Positions 52,388 through 60,625 of a stretch of 64,000 nucleotides of DNA are shown piece after piece. Numbering within the stretch: position 1 is the stretch's first letter; the number at the start of each line of letters is the position of its first letter. Below the pieces are notes generated by a model. The model did not search any database. It was not told the origin of the DNA and saw only the letters and a program-made list of their open reading frames with translations. The position numbers and the translations under genes were made by a program. The DNA is taken from contig HG799473.1 in the NCBI GenBank assembly GCA_000531095.1, forward strand, positions 62,001 to 126,000. Reading direction: 5' to 3'. The stretch comes from Gemmata massiliana. Lineage in GTDB: Bacteria; Planctomycetota; Planctomycetia; Gemmatales; Gemmataceae.

Positions 52388-52492
52388 TGTGGACCTTTCG
52401 TGATGAAATGCGAGCGGCACCCCGCTCCGCGTTACTGCTCAATCTCTCGACCGACCGTTTCAACGCGGTCGAACGCACCCAACAGCGAGCCT

Positions 52493-53293
52493 TCACCCAC
52501 ACGCGGAAATATTCACGGCCCTCGGACCCGCGAGTCCCGCGGCTTGAACGAACGTGCGGTACTTGGAAACGGGCGCCGGCGTGAGCCCCAAGTCCGCCAC
52601 AATGCCTTTGAATAAAGCCGGCATCGCGGTGCGGAACTTGAACTCGCACACCACCCTGTCCAGGAGCGCTGGGACCACACCCACGGGCTCCAGTTTCCAC
52701 TCACTCACGAGCACCCCGCGAATGTTGCGGTCGAACGTGAGGCGCACGGTTCCGCCGTCCGCGGTGCCCAGGTACGCGACGCGCTCGTAGGCCACGCGAC
52801 ACACGGGCTGGAGTTGCTTCTGAAGGAGCTGGCTGTGGAACCACTCCCCGGCCCATTCCCCGTTCAGCGATGGCGCTGCCAAATCCGGTACTTCGCCCGG
52901 GCTGATGCGCACGCGGTGCTTGCGGACCTTGTCCCCGTTCTTGGTCTTGCGCTCCACGAACACGGGACCGGTGTGCCCGTAGCGCCGGACACGGAACTTG
53001 TCGCGGTCGTAGCCTTCGGTCCGGTAGAACACGTCGAAGTTCGGGGTGTCCGTGTACACGCTCGTGGTCAAGTACGCATTCCCCATCGCGGGGTCCGCGA
53101 ACGGGTCCAGATCCAACTTCCCGGTTACCCGCGCAACCACCTCCGACACCTGTTCTTCGGTCAGCAGGTACTTCACCTCGTAGGCGGTCGCGCCGTCGGC
53201 TTCCGTCCCGAGGCCGAAGAGCGAAGGTGATTGCAACGTGCTCGCCGCTGCCGCAGAACCGAGAGCCGAATCCGTCGCCTCCGCCATCCTCAC
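52493..53293 (-). CDS. VTC-domain polyphosphate polymerase-like protein
   Basis: The protein has 266 residues: 'YEVKYLLTEEQVSEVVARV', 'YLTTSVYTDTPNFDVF', 'KFRVRRYGHTGPVFVERKTKNGDKVRKHRV', 'VCRVAYERVAYLG', 'VRLTFDRNIRGV', 'VVCEFKFRTAMPALFKGIVADL' and 'PVSKYRTFVQA'. The basic Lys/Arg strands and E-K residues lining a tunnel are the VTC signature (polyphosphate synthesis from ATP). It is upstream of the CotH gene in the same direction, as in many bacteria. Confidence 0.9.
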   Translation of the reverse strand: MRMAEATDSALGSAAAASTLQSPSLFGLGTEADGATAYEVKYLLTEEQVSEVVARVTGKLDLDPFADPAMGNAYLTTSVYTDTPNFDVFYRTEGYDRDKFRVRRYGHTGPVFVERKTKNGDKVRKHRVRISPGEVPDLAAPSLNGEWAGEWFHSQLLQKQLQPVCRVAYERVAYLGTADGGTVRLTFDRNIRGVLVSEWKLEPVGVVPALLDRVVCEFKFRTAMPALFKGIVADLGLTPAPVSKYRTFVQAAGLAGPRAVNISACG

Positions 53294-53915
53294 TTCTCCT
53301 TCACTCGTTCTTTACGAAAGAAGCGAGCATTGATGTTGAAACGGACTCCAGATCCGGTCGGAGACAGCGACCGGCGAATCTTTGATGGCTGACCAGAAGC
53401 CAGCCAGATCAAAGACGGTGGGAGAGGCTAAAATGATTCGGAAATTCAGTATTCGTCGAGCATACCCGATCCATTTCTCGGGTCCACTGCACTCCGGATT
53501 CGATTTCATTTCGCTTTCATCCCGATCACTCGTTCGACGCTTTTTGGACAGATCGCGACCACACCTGCCCACCGAGTAGCCACCACATCATTCACCATTT
53601 CTTCATTGTTTCTTTATCTTTATGGTCCGCACACGAGCTGAAAGTGCGATTCTGATCACGTGTGGGGCACAAATACCCGCGAGCGCGGGCACAGAAGTGT
53701 TCGGTCACGAGAGGAGCGTTCAACGAAGCCCTATCTACCAACCAAAACGCAACGCGGCCAAGAGCGAGACGTAACGCGATCTTCGCCAGCGGATCGCTGT
53801 GATACCACAGCAACCGTCAATTCACAAAACGCAGGCCGTTTCGCGACCAACGCCGGCCCCAATCGGCCGTTTTACTTTTGTCTAATGCCGAGCCGCCCTC
53901 CGTCGGGAAGCATTC
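53294..53915. other. Non-coding stretch
   Basis: About 620 bases between divergent VTC and HEAT-repeat genes. Only short frames unlike known proteins are present. It probably holds both promoters. The part around 53590-53640 is AT-rich. Nothing else is recognised. Confidence 0.4.
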
Positions 53916-56213
53916 ATGCGTTATGCCCTCTCCGTCACGATCGGCTTGTTGCTCGTAGAGTCGGCTTGTGCCGCTGACCCGCCGAAAGTCACGGACCTGA
54001 TCCAGCAACTGGAAGCGGCCGGCACCGGGGAGCGAGTCATCGCGGCCGAGCGACTCGGCGATCTCGGTTCCGCAGCCGCCGATGCGATTCCGGCTCTCAC
54101 TCGGGTCGCCCGTAACGCGCGCCGCGGATCGCTCGAAGGCGAGCACGAGAGCCGCCGGGCCAACAAGTACCTGTACGATGCGTGCCTGGACGCACTGGCC
54201 GGCATCGGCCCCAAATCCGTGCCCGCATTTGTTGAACTGTTCGCGGACGAGAAGGACGATCACTTCGGGAGCGTGGCACGACACATCCACTCATTCGGCC
54301 GGGATGTTGCTCCATCGGTCCCCGCGCTCGCAAAACTTCTGGCCGATGATAATCAGGATTTTCGGGTTCTCGTGGCTTATCTCTTGGAAGAAATCGGACC
54401 AGGAGCCGAACCCGCGATCCCCGCCCTTGTCGCCCTGTTTCTCAACCCCAAGAACGGGGCCGACAACCTCATCTCATCAGGTTCGCTCTCACCCCGGGCC
54501 GCCGCAGTGAGAGCACTGGTCCGAATCGGCCCAAAGACTCAAAAAACCATCGAAGAGAAAGTGCTACCGGTCCTGGCCGAAGAACTGAAAACCGGCAAAT
54601 CCGCTCGTGGCGGTAGCACTGAGGAAGTGCTGAGTGTACTCGGGGAAGCCGGTGCTCCCATCGTCCCGAATGTAGTCGCGGCCATCAGAGACGAGGAGCG
54701 CAAATTCAGCCGCGAAGATGCCGGAACAGCACTGCTCGGGCTTGGAGTCGCCGGCAGGCAGGCGTTCGGGAAGTTAATCGCCGGCCCCGATGTCGAAATG
54801 CGCAAGGAGATGTTCGATGCATTAAATCACCACCTGATGGGCGAAGATTCCCACAGAAACCTTCACTTCAACACTCCTCGAATCAACATCGCCCCGTTCG
54901 TTCCAACATTAGCGACGATGCTTAAGGACGGGGAACCGAGGCAGCGACTCGAAGTCGCCCGCGCTCTGAGCGACCGTGCGGACAAAGTACCGCGGGACGT
55001 TGTGGATGCGATCATCGGGCTGTTCCGCGACCCGGCGATCAAGAAGTGGATGGATCAAGAAGAGGGTGCATGGCTGAGCGCACCCAATATCAACAGCTTC
55101 GGCGAAGTCGGCGCTCGCGCGCTCGTCCCTCTTCTCGACTCGGACTCGGCTGGAGTCCGCGAAGCCGTTATTCAACAACTCGGTCATCGAAAGTGGTCTG
55201 CCAGAGCGATTCCGAGTTTGCGGAAATTGGTCGATGGTCCGAACTCACTGCTTGCTCTTGATGCCGCGTTCCGCGCCGCCAGGTTGAGCCTCGACCCGAA
55301 GGACGCGGCCCGCTTAGCAGACCGACGATTCCTACACAATGACGACCCAAAAGTTCGAGAGTACGCGGCCGATTACCTGGGCCATCTCGATTCTCTCGGG
55401 ATACCGCACTACGAATCACTCGTTCCACTACTCGACGATAAAACCGAGGAGGTCATGCAGGCCGCGGCCCGGACTATATATTTCCATGCTCCGAAAGGCT
55501 CCACAGCGGCTCGTGCGTTCGCGGATCGAAATCTGGTATACCACGACAACAGCGGGAAAATCACTCGCTCCCAAAAGCACCAACCCGAACAGCCACCTGG
55601 CATACCGGACCTGATTGCGTCCGCAATTACCGAACGCGATGAGCGGAAACAAGTAAAGGCCGTACTCGACCTGGGCGACCGCGGCGCGGCAGCGAAAGAG
55701 GCTGCTCCCACACTTAAAAAGTTGCTAACGGACCCCAACCCTGATCTGAGGTTTGCTGCCGGGATCGCTCTCGTTCAAATCGAGAACGACCGGCCCGCGT
55801 TGCGGAAATTGCTGACCACTGAACTGGAGCGAGCAGCAAGTGGGCGCCCGGCTACGTGGGTCGCTGCGGAGGCATTAGAACGTCTTCCACCAGATTTCCC
55901 GGAACTGATCCCTCTGGTTATTCGGTGGCTCGAACACAGAGGCGATGGGACGCTGTTTCTGTCCATCTTCCAGAAATACGGTCCTAAGGCGAAAGCCGCT
56001 GTACCAGCAATTCTCACCGTACTGCGTGGCCCCAAAGTGCCGAACCACCACTACTTCGGGGCTGAGTTGAAGCCGGCGTGTGACGCACTCGCCGCAATCG
56101 GGACCGATGCACGCGAAGCTTTGCCAGAGTTGCAGCGGCGGTTCGATACGGGCAGCATCGAAGTGGCTCTGGCTGCTCGGGAGGCGATCCGAAAGATCAC
56201 CGGGGAGAAGTAA
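53916..56213 (+). CDS. Exported HEAT-repeat protein
   Basis: The protein has 765 residues. A signal peptide (MRYALSVTIGLLLVESACAA) is followed by repeated helical pairs, for example 'AAERLGDLGSAAADAIPALTRVAR', 'VPALAKLLADDNQDFRVLVAYLLEEIGPGAEPAIPALVALF', 'VLDLGDRGAAAKEAAPTLKKLLTDPNPDLRFAAGIALVQI' and 'CDALAAIGTDAREALPELQRRF'. These are HEAT/PBS-lyase-type repeats that form protein-binding solenoids. No enzymatic motif is seen. Such exported repeat proteins are common in planctomycetes. Confidence 0.85.
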   Translation: MRYALSVTIGLLLVESACAADPPKVTDLIQQLEAAGTGERVIAAERLGDLGSAAADAIPALTRVARNARRGSLEGEHESRRANKYLYDACLDALAGIGPKSVPAFVELFADEKDDHFGSVARHIHSFGRDVAPSVPALAKLLADDNQDFRVLVAYLLEEIGPGAEPAIPALVALFLNPKNGADNLISSGSLSPRAAAVRALVRIGPKTQKTIEEKVLPVLAEELKTGKSARGGSTEEVLSVLGEAGAPIVPNVVAAIRDEERKFSREDAGTALLGLGVAGRQAFGKLIAGPDVEMRKEMFDALNHHLMGEDSHRNLHFNTPRINIAPFVPTLATMLKDGEPRQRLEVARALSDRADKVPRDVVDAIIGLFRDPAIKKWMDQEEGAWLSAPNINSFGEVGARALVPLLDSDSAGVREAVIQQLGHRKWSARAIPSLRKLVDGPNSLLALDAAFRAARLSLDPKDAARLADRRFLHNDDPKVREYAADYLGHLDSLGIPHYESLVPLLDDKTEEVMQAAARTIYFHAPKGSTAARAFADRNLVYHDNSGKITRSQKHQPEQPPGIPDLIASAITERDERKQVKAVLDLGDRGAAAKEAAPTLKKLLTDPNPDLRFAAGIALVQIENDRPALRKLLTTELERAASGRPATWVAAEALERLPPDFPELIPLVIRWLEHRGDGTLFLSIFQKYGPKAKAAVPAILTVLRGPKVPNHHYFGAELKPACDALAAIGTDAREALPELQRRFDTGSIEVALAAREAIRKITGEK

Positions 56214-56595
56214 CGAAGCCCGCAAATCCGCCCGAATTGGCAAAACCACTTGTAATATTTTGTCCACTAGTGTACAATTTCACGAAAGGCACTTGATGTG
56301 ACCGATTGGCCAACGGCCCGATTCCGGCTCGAACGCTCGAAAATGTTAGCCATTGCGTGCGACAACGAAGGCGAGGCAATCGCGCTCAAATTCTTGAAAT
56401 GACAGCAGTTCGTGCGGCGTTTTAGCCCGGGAGATTTATCCGCGGCCCGAATTGGTAGCAATTGTTAGCCGGCCCAGAGGGTAGGTCGAACGGGGTCGCG
56501 TGTCGAGGCGGGCGGTTGTTACGGTTGTGTTGTTGTTTCGGTCTGCCTAGCGGGGTAGACTTGGTTCAACTCAAAACGAAGCCGCGAGGAACGCC
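56214..56595. other. Non-coding stretch upstream of TIGR03067 gene
   Basis: About 380 bases without a supported gene. The part just after the HEAT gene is AT-rich (56250-56290). It likely holds the promoter of the next gene. No terminator or RNA was clearly identified. Confidence 0.4.
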
Positions 56596-57030
56596 ATGTT
56601 CAGCGCAGTGCTAGTTGCGTCGCTGTTCGCGCCCGCGGCCGATCTGAACGAGGCCGCACGGAAGGAACTGAAAGCGCTTGAAGGCGATTGGGTTGTCGTA
56701 TCCACCGTCGCCAACGGCACCGAGCGCGACCTGCCCGAAGACGAGCGGATCACGGTCACCGTGACCGGTACGAAGTTCACGTTCGGTAAGTTCGGCGACG
56801 GCCAAGTCACCGCTCTCGATCCCTCCACCTCTCCCAAGATCGTCGATTTCAAGATGCTCCGGAAGCCCGAATCCGGGGTGACCAACGAAGCCATTTTCAA
56901 AGTCGAGAAAGATGCGCTCACGGTCGTCGTCTATCTGGGCGAGGGCAGTCGGCGCCCGGCGAACTTCGACGCGGCTACGGAGAAAGAGTCTCGGACCGCC
57001 AAGTTCGTTCTAAAGCGTGTCAAGAAGTGA
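56596..57030 (+). CDS. TIGR03067-domain protein
   Basis: The protein has 144 residues. A short hydrophobic N-terminus (MFSAVLVASLFAPAA) looks like a weak signal peptide. The body 'ARKELKALEGDWVVVSTVANGTERDLPEDERITVTVTGTKFTFG' and 'VVVYLGEGSRRPANFDA' matches the planctomycete/verrucomicrobial TIGR03067 domain, a lipocalin-like small barrel of unknown function. It is upstream of, and in the same direction as, the DUF1549 gene. Confidence 0.82.
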   Translation: MFSAVLVASLFAPAADLNEAARKELKALEGDWVVVSTVANGTERDLPEDERITVTVTGTKFTFGKFGDGQVTALDPSTSPKIVDFKMLRKPESGVTNEAIFKVEKDALTVVVYLGEGSRRPANFDAATEKESRTAKFVLKRVKK

Positions 57031-57124
57031 TTTGTAACACGCGGAAACGGGGTTAGTTTCTCCGAAACCGACCGTCTTCCTCTCCAGATTGCTAGAGCGT
57101 TTGTCTCGCAGAAGTGAGGACAAC

Positions 57125-58768
57125 ATGCCTGCGCGCCTTCGAGTCGCGGCGGCCCTCGCCGCACTCGTTTTCCCGACCTTCAGTTACGGTGCCGAAGTCG
57201 CGCCCACGCCGAAGTTGGTGAAAGACCCGGCCGACGTTCTGGCCGCCATGATCGACCGGCACCTCGCCAAAGACTGGGAGGCCCGCGGGCTGATCCCCGC
57301 CGAACAGACCGACGACGCCGAGTTCGTGCGCCGCGTGTACCTCGACGTCGTCGGGCGCGCGCCGAAGGCGTCCGAAGCGCGAGAGTTCATCGAGAGCACA
57401 GCCCCAGACAAGCGTCAGAAACTCGTCGATCACCTGCTCCGCATGCCGGGGCACGCGAGCCACTTCGCGTCAGTCGCACGAACACAGTGGCTCCCACAAG
57501 CCGCAACCAACTTCCAACTCACGCAGTTCGGCATCCAGTTCGAGACGTGGCTCCGGAAGCAGTACCGCGAGAACACGCCCGTCGATCAGGTCGTGAAGCG
57601 GATCATGACCGTCGGGCTGACGGTCAACGCGCAGAACCCGGACTTCCGCTTCGTACAAGCCACGGGCAACGACCAGGACGCGAACAACATCGTGGGGTTC
57701 TATTCCGCGAACGAGGGCAAGCCCGAAAACGTCGGGTCCGCCGTGAGCCGGCTGTTCCTCGGGATGAAGCTCGAATGTGCTCAGTGCCACGACCACCCGT
57801 TCGCACCGTACACCCGCGATCAGTTCTGGCAGTTCGCCGCATTCTTCGCGGAGATGAACCCTCTCACCGGTCAGCGCCCCGGGTTCATTGGGCCGCTTCA
57901 ACCACAAGCCGATCGCAACCGGATCGGCGTCATGGGCACGGACCGCAAGGTCACCGCGACCTTCTTCGACGGCACCAGCCCCCAGTGGTCGCTGGAAAAG
58001 TCCCCGCGCCAGGAACTGGCGAACTGGCTCGTTAGCGCGAAGAACCCGTTCTTCGCGAAGAACATGGCGAACCGCGTGTGGGCGCACTTCTTCGGGATCG
58101 GCATCGTGGACCCGGTCGATGAACCGGGCGAGAACAACCCCGCGAGCCACCCCGAACTGCTCAAGGATCTCGGCACGGCGTTCGCCGAAAACGGGTTCGA
58201 CAACCAACTCCTGATCCGGGCCATCACCCGCACGAAGGCGTACCAACTGTCGAGCAAGATGACGCACCCGGGCCAGGCCGACCCGCGCCGCTTCGCCAAG
58301 ATGAACCTGAAGGGACTCACGCCGTCGCAACTGTTCGACACGCTCGTATCCGCGACCGGCTTCCGCGAACCGGCCTTCATGCGGAACCAGCAGAACTTCG
58401 GGTTCGTGCAGCCCAACAACCCGCGCAGCCAGTTCCTCGCTCAGTTCGCCAACACCGAACGAGCGACGGAAACCAACACCACGATCCTTCAAGCTCTGAT
58501 GCTGATGAACGGTCGGTTCATCGGGGACCAGACCGACCTCGCTCGGAGCGAACTGCTCGCCGCGATCGTCGACATGCCGGGCTGGGACACGAACCAGCGC
58601 GTGAGCAATCTGTTCCTGACCGCCTTCGCCCGCAACCCAACGCCCGAAGAACTGGAGAAGTACGCCAGTTATGTGGACCGCGGCGGCGCGAAGAACGACA
58701 AGAAACAAGCTCTCGCTGACGTGTTCTGGGTTCTGCTCAACAGCTCCGAGTTCCTCTTCAACCACTGA
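57125..58768 (+). CDS. DUF1549/DUF1553 exported protein
   Basis: The protein has 547 residues. A signal peptide (MPARLRVAAALAALVFPTFSYG) is followed by DUF1549 ('VRRVYLDVVGRAPKASEAREFI', and the haem-like or metal motif 'LGMKLECAQCHDHPF') and DUF1553 ('ELANWLVSAKNPFFAKNMANRVWAHFFGIGIVDPVDEPGENNPASHPELL', 'RAITRTKAYQLSSK'). This family is expanded in planctomycetes and usually paired with a DUF1501 gene. It may act in periplasmic polysaccharide or sulfated-glycan catabolism. The function is not established. Confidence 0.9.
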   Translation: MPARLRVAAALAALVFPTFSYGAEVAPTPKLVKDPADVLAAMIDRHLAKDWEARGLIPAEQTDDAEFVRRVYLDVVGRAPKASEAREFIESTAPDKRQKLVDHLLRMPGHASHFASVARTQWLPQAATNFQLTQFGIQFETWLRKQYRENTPVDQVVKRIMTVGLTVNAQNPDFRFVQATGNDQDANNIVGFYSANEGKPENVGSAVSRLFLGMKLECAQCHDHPFAPYTRDQFWQFAAFFAEMNPLTGQRPGFIGPLQPQADRNRIGVMGTDRKVTATFFDGTSPQWSLEKSPRQELANWLVSAKNPFFAKNMANRVWAHFFGIGIVDPVDEPGENNPASHPELLKDLGTAFAENGFDNQLLIRAITRTKAYQLSSKMTHPGQADPRRFAKMNLKGLTPSQLFDTLVSATGFREPAFMRNQQNFGFVQPNNPRSQFLAQFANTERATETNTTILQALMLMNGRFIGDQTDLARSELLAAIVDMPGWDTNQRVSNLFLTAFARNPTPEELEKYASYVDRGGAKNDKKQALADVFWVLLNSSEFLFNH

Positions 58769-58771
58769 GGT

Positions 58772-58796
58772 GAGCGCGGAATTCGGAACGCGGAGC
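58772..58796. repeat. REP-like motif, left copy
   Basis: A 25-base GCGGA-rich motif starting GAGCGCGGAATTCGG. A near-identical copy in the opposite orientation lies at 59290-59323. The two bracket the four-helix-bundle gene. Confidence 0.6.
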
Positions 58797-58883
58797 AAAC
58801 ACAAAAAACAACTCGTGCGAGTGTGTTTCTGGATCGAATGCGTGTACATTCGGGCGAACCCATTCCGCTCCGGAGGTACCTCA

Positions 58884-59234
58884 ATGCCAGCCGACAACAC
58901 GCTTCGCACCCGGACCAAAAAGTTTGCTCTGCGGGCCATGAAGTTGGTGGACGCCCTCCCCAGCACCCGCGCCGGTGATGTAGTCGGGAAGCAACTGCTT
59001 CGCGCCGCGACCTCCGTCGGCGCGAACTACCGGGCCGCCCAGCGCGGCCGGTCCAAAGCCGAGTTCTGTGCGAAGCTCGGCATCGTGGAGGAAGAGTCGG
59101 ACGAGTGCTCTTACTGGTTAGAGCTGCTGTGCGAATCGGGGATGGTTGCGGCCGAGGCTCTTAGCGACCTGATGGGCGAAGCCAACGAGATTACGGCAAT
59201 GATCGTCGCTTCAATCCGCACGGCACGGGATTAG
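58884..59234 (+). CDS. Four-helix-bundle protein (23S rRNA IVP-like)
   Basis: The protein has 116 residues and starts after GGAGG. The pattern 'FALRAMKLVDALPSTRAGDVVGKQLLRAATSVGANYRAAQRGRSKAEFCAKLGIVEEESDECSYWLELL' is the S23-type four-helix-bundle family, originally named from 23S rRNA intervening sequences but usually encoded elsewhere; its function is unknown. It sits between DUF1549/1553 and DUF1501 genes that normally adjoin, and is bracketed by inverted REP-like motifs, so it may be an insertion. Confidence 0.88.
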   Translation: MPADNTLRTRTKKFALRAMKLVDALPSTRAGDVVGKQLLRAATSVGANYRAAQRGRSKAEFCAKLGIVEEESDECSYWLELLCESGMVAAEALSDLMGEANEITAMIVASIRTARD

Positions 59235-59269
59235 GCCAGCGTACTTCACTACCCAACTGAGGATCGAAT

Positions 59270-60625
59270 ATGGCCGCTCCGATGTCTTCGTTCCGCGCTC
59301 CGCATTCCGCGCTCCGCGCTCCGATGGATCGTCGTCATCTGCTCCGCGTCGGTGCGGTGAGCACCGCAGTGTCCATGTCCGGGTGGATGGGCCAGCTCGC
59401 GCGGGCCGCTGAGGAGAAGAACACCAAGCCGAAGCGCTCGTGCATTCTGTTGTGGATGAACGGCGGACCGAGCACGATCGACCTCTGGGACTTGAAGCCG
59501 GGTCACGAGAACGGCGGGCCGTACAAGGAGATCGAAGCGGCGCCGGCGCTGAAGATCAGCGAGCACCTGCCGAAGCTCGCGAAGCACGGGAAGAACCTCG
59601 CCGTCCTCCGCGGGATGTCCACGAAAGAAGGCGACCACGCCCGCGGTACGTACTTGCTCCGCACGGGTCAACTGCCGGGCTTCGCGGGCATCCAGTACCC
59701 CAGCATCGGCTCGCTCGTCTCGAAGGAACTCGGCGACCCGAAGTCCGAACTGCCGAACTTCATCAGCATCGCGCCACAGCGGTTCTTCGCGATGGACGCC
59801 TTCGGACCCGGCTTCCTCGGGCCGGTTCACGCACCGCTCATCGTCGGCGACGGCCAGTTCAACAACGGACAGGGCGGGAACATCGATCAGATCCTGAAGG
59901 TCGCCGACCTGGACCGCCCGAAGAACATCGACGAGCCCACGAGCGCCGCCCGGCTCGACATGCTCCGTGACATGCAGGAAGAGTTCGCCACCACGCGGCC
60001 CGGCTCAATGGCCAAGAGCCACGCCGCCGCCTACGATCGGGCCATCCGCCTTATGCAGTCCGAGGGCGGCAAAGTATTCGACCTGACACAAGAGAAGAAC
60101 GCGACACGCGACAAGTACGGCCGGAACCTGTTCGGTCAGGGCTGTTTGCTCGCCCGTCGGTTGGTCGAAAAGGGCGTGCCGTTCATCGAAGTCACGCTCG
60201 GCAACTGGGACACGCACGGCCAGAACTTCGATCTTGTGAAGGGCTTGTCCGGCACGCTCGACGCGGCTTGGGCCGCGCTGATGGACGATCTTAAGGACCG
60301 CGGGCTGCTCGAAACCACCACCATCGTGTGGGCCGGCGAGTTCGGGCGCACGCCGAAGATCAACCAGGGCAAGGGGCGCGACCACTACCCGAACGCCTGG
60401 AGCACAGTCATCGCGGGTGGCGGCGTTAAGGGCGGTCAGGCCGTTGGCAAGACGAGCAAGGACGGCACCACGGTCGAAGAGCGCGTCACCCCCGCAGTGG
60501 ACTTCCTCGCGACGGTCTGCTCGGCTCTGGGTATCGATTTCGAGAAGCAGAACATGTCGAACGTCGGGCGCCCGATCCGGATCGTCGACAAGGGCGCCAA
60601 GCCCGTCACGGAGGTGCTCGCGTGA
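59270..60625 (+). CDS. DUF1501 exported protein (TAT signal)
   Basis: The protein has 451 residues. The twin-arginine signal 'MDRRHLLRVGAVSTAVSMSGWMGQLARA' begins at 59324; the frame opens at 59270 with a GAGGA site upstream, adding 18 residues encoded by a REP-like repeat. DUF1501 features are 'SCILLWMNGGPSTIDLWDLKPG', 'LRGMSTKEGDHARGTYLLRTG', 'VPFIEVTLGNWDTHGQNF' and 'TTIVWAGEFGRTPKINQGKGRDHYPNAW', the alkaline-phosphatase-like sulfatase fold. The original start was probably 59324. The stop overlaps the GTG of the next gene. Confidence 0.9.
   Translation: MAAPMSSFRAPHSALRAPMDRRHLLRVGAVSTAVSMSGWMGQLARAAEEKNTKPKRSCILLWMNGGPSTIDLWDLKPGHENGGPYKEIEAAPALKISEHLPKLAKHGKNLAVLRGMSTKEGDHARGTYLLRTGQLPGFAGIQYPSIGSLVSKELGDPKSELPNFISIAPQRFFAMDAFGPGFLGPVHAPLIVGDGQFNNGQGGNIDQILKVADLDRPKNIDEPTSAARLDMLRDMQEEFATTRPGSMAKSHAAAYDRAIRLMQSEGGKVFDLTQEKNATRDKYGRNLFGQGCLLARRLVEKGVPFIEVTLGNWDTHGQNFDLVKGLSGTLDAAWAALMDDLKDRGLLETTTIVWAGEFGRTPKINQGKGRDHYPNAWSTVIAGGGVKGGQAVGKTSKDGTTVEERVTPAVDFLATVCSALGIDFEKQNMSNVGRPIRIVDKGAKPVTEVLA
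59290..59323. repeat. REP-like motif, right copy
   Basis: Inverted relative to 58772-58796, with about 22 of 25 positions matching. It lies inside the extended N-terminus of the DUF1501 reading frame, between its first ATG and the twin-arginine start. Confidence 0.6.

Noticed and set aside
57470-58966. Minus-strand frame of about 498 codons
   Set aside because: Antisense to the well-supported DUF1549/DUF1553 gene.
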